NCBI RefSeq assembly: GCF_000801105.2
Contig: NC_079515.1
Location: 12,710,001-12,774,000, forward strand
DNA: 64,000 bases
Source of the DNA: Raphanus sativus
Taxonomy: Eukaryota; Streptophyta; Magnoliopsida; Brassicales; Brassicaceae
Reading direction: 5' to 3'
Position numbers and translations under genes: made by a program. Below are positions 59,014 to 64,000 of this stretch, piece by piece. Each line of letters opens with the position of its first letter. The stretch's first letter is position 1. The notes beneath the pieces are model-generated. The model saw only the letters and a list, made by a program, of their open reading frames with translations. It was not told the origin of the DNA and ran no database searches.

Positions 59014-60460
59014 TTAACGACACAAAGCAAAGACAAAGATAATAAGACACAGCGACTTGCACACAAGCAAGCAAAAACCAACTACAATGCAGACACACAA
59101 CACAACTTTGTGTTCGTCTTCCTCCATGTCCTGATGATCACACGCAGCTGCACTTCCTTCAGCTTGCCAATCTCCATAATCTCCCCCTGCAGAGAGCCAC
59201 ATGAGATAAAAACAAATGAAAACCGAGTTCACATAATCTACCCACAACCCCCATAATATCTTACTCTTAAGATGCAATTGAACAGCTTTCAAGCTTGCGA
59301 TGGTACGAGCAATATCTTTTTCAAGATTTGGAGGATGTGAACCAGTTCCATCTCCTCTTCCAGCCTTTATGTCTTTAACCACTGGTTTCGGGAAACCAAT
59401 GTAGTCATCATCACCTCCATCTGGAGGCAGGACACGCTGTGAGATCAGAACCTGCTGAATCAGTGTTGGGAAGATGATGCGACGAGTCTTCTCTGTCTTA
59501 ATGCCTTCAGCCATCGAGATGATTTGATTGTACACCAGTTTGCCGAAGTTGAATCTCTTGTGGTGATGAAGCATGTACACAAACCTTAGACGCTCAGGGT
59601 TCATTGCAGTGTAGCTAGTAGTGGGTATCCAGTTTGTGCAGACCAGCTTGTAGAGAACTTGATTCAGCTTAGTGAGAAACTTGGAACTCATGTCTTCCCA
59701 CCTTAAGACACGACCCTCAGAGAGAAAGCTACACACATCACCAAGATTTTCATCAAGCCAACTTGGAGGATCATCAACTCCTGGGGTACAGTACATCTCA
59801 TTGATCAACTCAGGAGAGAAATCAACAAGTGATCCCCGGACATACACAGCAACTCCACCATCTCGCTTCTCGGCATCCACAAGATTGGCAATGAACTCAT
59901 GGATCAAGCTAGGTAAGAATGAATCAACATCAGTGAGAGTGTAGATCAGACCGGACCTGACAACCACTTCCTTGACATCTTGAAGATCCTCATTGTCAAG
60001 CGGCAGTCTCTGTTGCTCAAGAAACGTCCTCAATTGCAAAGCATGAAATCGTTCATTTGCAGCTTTTGATGAGAAAAGTGGATTGAACGGTCGCTTAGAT
60101 GGCCTGAGTCGCTCCGGATTCACCCTGGCCATAGCCTGAAACGCATCCCGACTCACGGCGTACCGAGCTTCTTTGGGGATCAATTCGAGAGGAGGCTCGT
60201 TTTCTTCACTTGCATGCACGGGATCAGAAATTCTCGACGGGTTCAGCGTCGCTGTCAGAGGAGTTCCCCTCAGAGAGTGATACCGCCTCTGGTTCAGAAG
60301 GCTCCGGCGGTGGAGTACATCGAGTGCGGCGACGGAAGCGTTTTCGGGAGTTTTTTCGGGAACTCGATGAACCAACCGGAGTAGATTTGGAAGCAGCCGA
60401 TGATTTGACCGGAGGATCACCGGTAGCTTTGAGTCGCTCACTTCTTCTCGCCGGATGCAT
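59014..60460 (-). pseudogene. Env-like ORF of the Sirevirus-type element, frameshifted
   Basis: The likely start is the ATG at 60460 (MHPARRSERLKATG), giving a Ser/Lys/Arg/Pro-rich N-terminus with an acidic end. Around 60225-60240 the frame shifts by one base and continues as the long frame down to 59014. That frame contains the plant-transposon-protein domain (RPFNPLFSSKAANERFHALQ, IYTLTDVDSFLPSLIHEFIA, GVAVYVRGSLVDFSPELINE, RLRFVYMLHHHKRFNFGKLV) and a hydrophobic C-terminal stretch (VVLCVCIVVGFCLLVCKSLC). Position after pol and before the 3' LTR is where Sireviruses carry an envelope-like gene; any envelope function is unproven in plants. Confidence 0.72.
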
Positions 60461-61530
60461 GTTGAGAGTTACGAAGTGGAAGTGTTTCGACAATGGGAAG
60501 TGTGCCACACAAAGAGAACTCCTTATCACACTTAAAGCAATTCATTAGTTAAGCACAAATGGGCCCAAATAAAATCAGCCCATGTTTAATGAGAGACTTG
60601 AATAAAATCAGCCCATGTATGAGGAGAGACTTGAAAGTCCATTTAACCTGAATCACAAATTCTTTAATATGAAGTACTCTTATTACCAAGACGAGACACT
60701 TTTGAAGAGAGATTAAGAGAGCAAACCTTGAGTAGCAAAGCACAGTTTCACTTTGAGCACCTTTTAAATACACACAGTGCAGCCAATACTATATATGACC
60801 ACACAAAAGATTGACCAGAGAGAGTAGATATGAGAACGCAAGTTGTCAAATTCACAATGGTAAGATAGATGAAAGATAGTCAATGTTTCAGCTCCAGCAT
60901 GTAGCTGTTTCTCAGCCGAGTAGCTGTCACACACCAGATCACCAGAGGCTAACTCCAAGTCTTTTCACACGCCACACTAGTCACTTCTTAGAAACACTTT
61001 CATGAGTTCACCACTCCAACATCAATGAGACTCAGCACAACTTCACACATAGAATTCTTTTGTTTTGTTTTCACGAACCAACAAATTCAGTGACACATCA
61101 AGGCACCTACCATCACCAGGAGCAAAGTGTTGTGACACCCAGTCCCACGAGGAGTGACTCGACAAGTATGAATCTGCCTTATCAGAGCAGTGATCGTCAC
61201 AGATACAAAGTGTTGTGACACCCTGACCCACAACGAGTACTCGTCACATAAGGCCTTCTGAAGTGTAACACACTCATTTTCTTATGTAGCACATGACTTA
61301 GATTCACACAGCTTTTTCTCCCAATCCGGACAGTGATCGAGCTTAGAACTAGAATGTCGTGGCATCCTGATCCAAGACGAGTGCCCTTCTTCATTGGGTG
61401 GCACCACTAGTATGATGTGTGAGCATACTCCGAGTCTTCCACTAGCAACTTGCTGAAACAAGGTTTTGACACACACGAGGGTAATGACTTTTTCAACAAG
61501 CATTTTTCTATCTCTCTGGTCATGATCAGT
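60461..61530. repeat. Spacer between env-like and pol with degenerate tandem repeats
   Basis: About 1.07 kb without a coding frame. Three diverged copies of a motif containing AAAGTGTTGTGACACCC, GACCCACRACGAGTRCTCGT and AGTGATCG lie near 61124-61165, 61207-61246 and 61350-61395. No gene is visible. Confidence 0.65.
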
Positions 61531-63981
61531 TTAGGCAGAGATATCAACTATTCCTAAAGCCTTTCTAAGACCTAGGAATGAATTGAAATCTAAGGGCTTT
61601 GTAAATATATCAGCTAACTGATTCTCAGTAGACACGTGCTCTACCACAACAATTTTTAACTCAACTAATTCTCTCACAAAGTGGTGTCTAAGATCAACAT
61701 GCTTGGTTCTTGAGTGTTGAACTGGATTCTTTGTCAGGTTAATAGCACTCATGTTATCACAGTGAACAATCATAGGTTCAGAAATGATATCGTAATCTAC
61801 CAGCATTTGTCTCATCCACAAGAGTTGTGTGCAACAACTTCCTAGAGCAATGTATTCCGCCTCAGCAGTGGAAAGAGACACACAGTTTTGTTTCTTACTG
61901 TGCCAGGAGATCATGTTATTTCCAAGGAAGAAACATCCACCAGAAGTGCTTCGTCGATCATCAACACAACCTGTCCAATCAGCATCACAGTATCCTGCAA
62001 GATTCACATTAGTTTCAAAAGAATAATGCAACCCAAGGTCCAGAGTACCTTTCACATATTTGATTACTCGCTTGACAGCATTCAAATGAGACTCTCTAGG
62101 AGAGGCTTGATAACGAGCACAGATTCCCACACTGAGACACAAATCTGGTCTGCTGGCTGTAAGGTAGAGCAAACTTCCTATCATAGCTCGGTATAGCTTC
62201 TCATCTACTCTTTTGCCGTTTTCATCTCGTGACAGTTTTGTAGTGGTACTCATGGGAGTTCTAGCCACTTTGCTAGTCTGCATTCCAAATCGCTTCACCA
62301 AGTTCTTTGCATAGGTGCTCTGAGTAACGAAGATCCCATCCTTCATTTGCTTAATTTGCAGACCCAGGAAGTAGCTGAGCTCACCAACCATACTCATCTC
62401 AAACTCTTTGGTCATAGTCTTTACAAACTCATTGACAAGCTGTTTAGAAGTACTCCCAAATATGATGTCATCCACATACACTTGAACCACCAGTAGATCA
62501 TCATCAATGTCAGCTACGAACAATGTTTTATCAACTCCTCCACGTTTGAAACCAGCAGCTAGAAGAAATTGTGTCAGTCTTTCATACCAAGCTCTGGGAG
62601 CTTGTTTTAGGCCATACAAAGCCTTGTTGAGTTTGTACACATGATCAGGAAAGTGTGGGTCCTCAAACCCCTTTGGCTGAGCTACAAACACCTCTTCCTG
62701 AAGAACACCATTTAAGAAAGCGATCTTAACATCCATCTGGTAGAGTTTGATTCGCAGTTTGCAAGCCATTCAAAGCAGAAGTCGAATTGATTCAAGCCGA
62801 GCAACTGGTGCAAAGGTTTCATCAAAATCAATGCCCTCAATCTGTGAATAGCATTGAGCAATGAGTCTTGATTTATTTCTGACCACGTTGCCATTCTCGT
62901 CTGTCTTGTTCATGTATAGCCAACGAGTACCAACCACATTACCATCGTCAGGCTTTGGGACCAAGCTCCAGACTTGTATGCGCTCAAATTGTTCCATTTC
63001 TTCATGCATCGACTCAGTACAGAACTCATCATCAAGAGCTTCCTGAATGTTTTTCGGTTCTATCAGAGAGACATAACAATCAAACTTAGCCATCTCAACA
63101 AGAAAACAAGCTAGTTTAGCCATCTCTTTGAAGTTGATTTCTTTCTTGCGAGTCACATCGTCAGGAGAGTGATTTTTGTGAACTTTGACCGTAGGTGGAA
63201 GAATCTGATCCTCAATATCTGAAACTTCTTCATGTTCTGAAGCTTCAGCTTCCTCATGAGCGATTTCATGTGTCACATTCACATTTCGTTGTGCCACACC
63301 GTCCTGGTAGTACCCAACTCGATCATCAAACACGACATTGACCTTGTCATCAATCAACTTAGTTTTTGAGTTGTACACACGGTATGATGAGCTGTTTGTG
63401 GAATATCCAAGAAACATACCAACATCACTCTTAGCATCAAACTTTCCAAGGTGATCTTTGTCGTTAAGGATGTAACATAGACAACCGAACACATGACAGT
63501 ACGCAAGGTTGGGAGTCTTCCCTTTGAAGATCTCATATGGAGTGGTCTTAGTTTTAGGCTTCACATAGACTCTATTGATGATATAGCACGCTGTATTCAC
63601 AGCTTCTGCCCAGAAACCAGATGGAACCTGATTTGCAGCTAGCATAGCTCTAGCCATTTCCTGCAATGTTCTGTTTTTTCTTTCCACCACTCCATTTTGC
63701 TGAGGGGTTCGTGGTGCAGCATATTGATGTTGAATTCCTTGATCTTGACAGAATTTATCAAAGAGTTCATTCTGAAACTCTCCACCATGATCACTTCGAA
63801 TCTGTATGATCCCACCTTTCTCTTGTTTGAGTTGTAGAGCAAGAATTCGAAAGCTCCCAAATGCGTCTGATTTGTTTCTCAGAAACCTCACCCAAGTAAA
63901 CCTGGAAAAATCATCAACCAGCACAAAGATGTATCGCTTTCCAGCAACACTTTTAGGAGAGATCGGACCCATAAGATCCAT
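61531..63981 (-). pseudogene. Ty1/copia pol (integrase, RT, RNase H), one in-frame stop, runs off window
   Basis: One minus-strand frame spans the region, interrupted by a single TGA at 62772-62770. The upstream part has the integrase core (DLMGPISPKSVAGKRYIFVL, SDHGGEFQNELFDKFC, TPQQNGVVERKNRTLQEMAR) with its DDE pattern, then GKLDAKSDVGMFLGYS-like sequence (here GKFDAKSDVGMFLGYS) and the start of RT. The downstream part has RT (YQMDVKIAFLNGVLQEEVFV, LYGLKQAPRAWYERL, VYVDDIIFGSTSKQLV) and RNase H (ISWHSKKQNCVSLSTAEAEY, SRTKHVDLRHHFVRELVE, DIFTKPLD). Integrase before RT defines copia order. The gag region, protease, primer-binding site and 5' LTR lie beyond 64000. Apart from the stop it looks well preserved. 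Confidence 0.92.
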
Positions 63982-64000
63982 ATGTATTAATTCAAGAACA

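Noticed and set aside
62770..62772. Programmed readthrough of the pol TGA
   Set aside because: The stop lies inside the conserved start of the RT region, not at a gag-pol or pol-env border, so a disabling substitution is the simpler explanation.

Overview
The window is plant nuclear DNA from a Brassicaceae genome, most probably Brassica. The gene products read like close relatives of Arabidopsis proteins, introns are short with GT-AG borders, spacers are AT-rich, and young and old transposons fill most of the space. Two 100-N blocks (14839-14938 and 33813-33912) mark assembly gaps. Nothing looks prokaryotic.

Layout. 1-9700 is AT-rich spacer with Helitron ends; one Helitron-like segment (about 6241-9512) carries a young 5'-truncated LINE with a perfect 16-bp target-site duplication (TSD). 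9700-14840 is a decayed DUF1985 (Ulp1-type, transposon-associated) gene. It is split by a hAT element, and all three of its visible introns are filled with a palindromic GACGACTT repeat. 15000-19700 is spacer with two MITEs. 19826-34540 is the gene island: an RD22 BURP-domain gene, an ASI1-like BAH-RRM gene, a DUF630/DUF632 gene, tRNA-Leu(CAA), a CID6-like PAM2/CUE gene, and the 5' part of a glyoxylate reductase gene (GLYR1) that runs into a gap. 34752-44894 holds two roughly 5-kb DNA transposons almost side by side: a hAT with its transposase, then a PIF/Harbinger element with its Myb/SANT and transposase ORFs. 48521-51668 is a decayed LINE with a Harbinger-type MITE nested inside it. 53124-54137 is a DUF1644 zinc-binding protein gene. 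55270-57253 is a tandem repeat split by a solo LTR. 58259-64000 is the 3' part of a Sirevirus-type Ty1/copia element (LTR, env-like ORF, reverse transcriptase/RNase H, integrase) that continues off the window.

The host genes are unrelated in pathway: drought/ABA response (RD22), heterochromatic-intron transcript processing (ASI1-like), poly(A)-binding-protein interaction (CID6-like) and glyoxylate/succinic semialdehyde detoxification (GLYR1). From memory of Arabidopsis locus numbers, RD22, the DUF630/632 gene and CID6 lie together on chromosome 5, while GLYR1 and a DUF1644 gene lie on chromosome 3. The window may therefore span an ancestral block junction.

The most unusual signals are these: the palindromic satellite confined to introns of the DUF1985 gene, including a near-perfect hairpin with arms of about 90 bp; a six-copy RVxF-like array in the ASI1-like protein; nested terminal repeats in the Harbinger element; and several tiny poly(A)-tailed insertions flanked by direct repeats.
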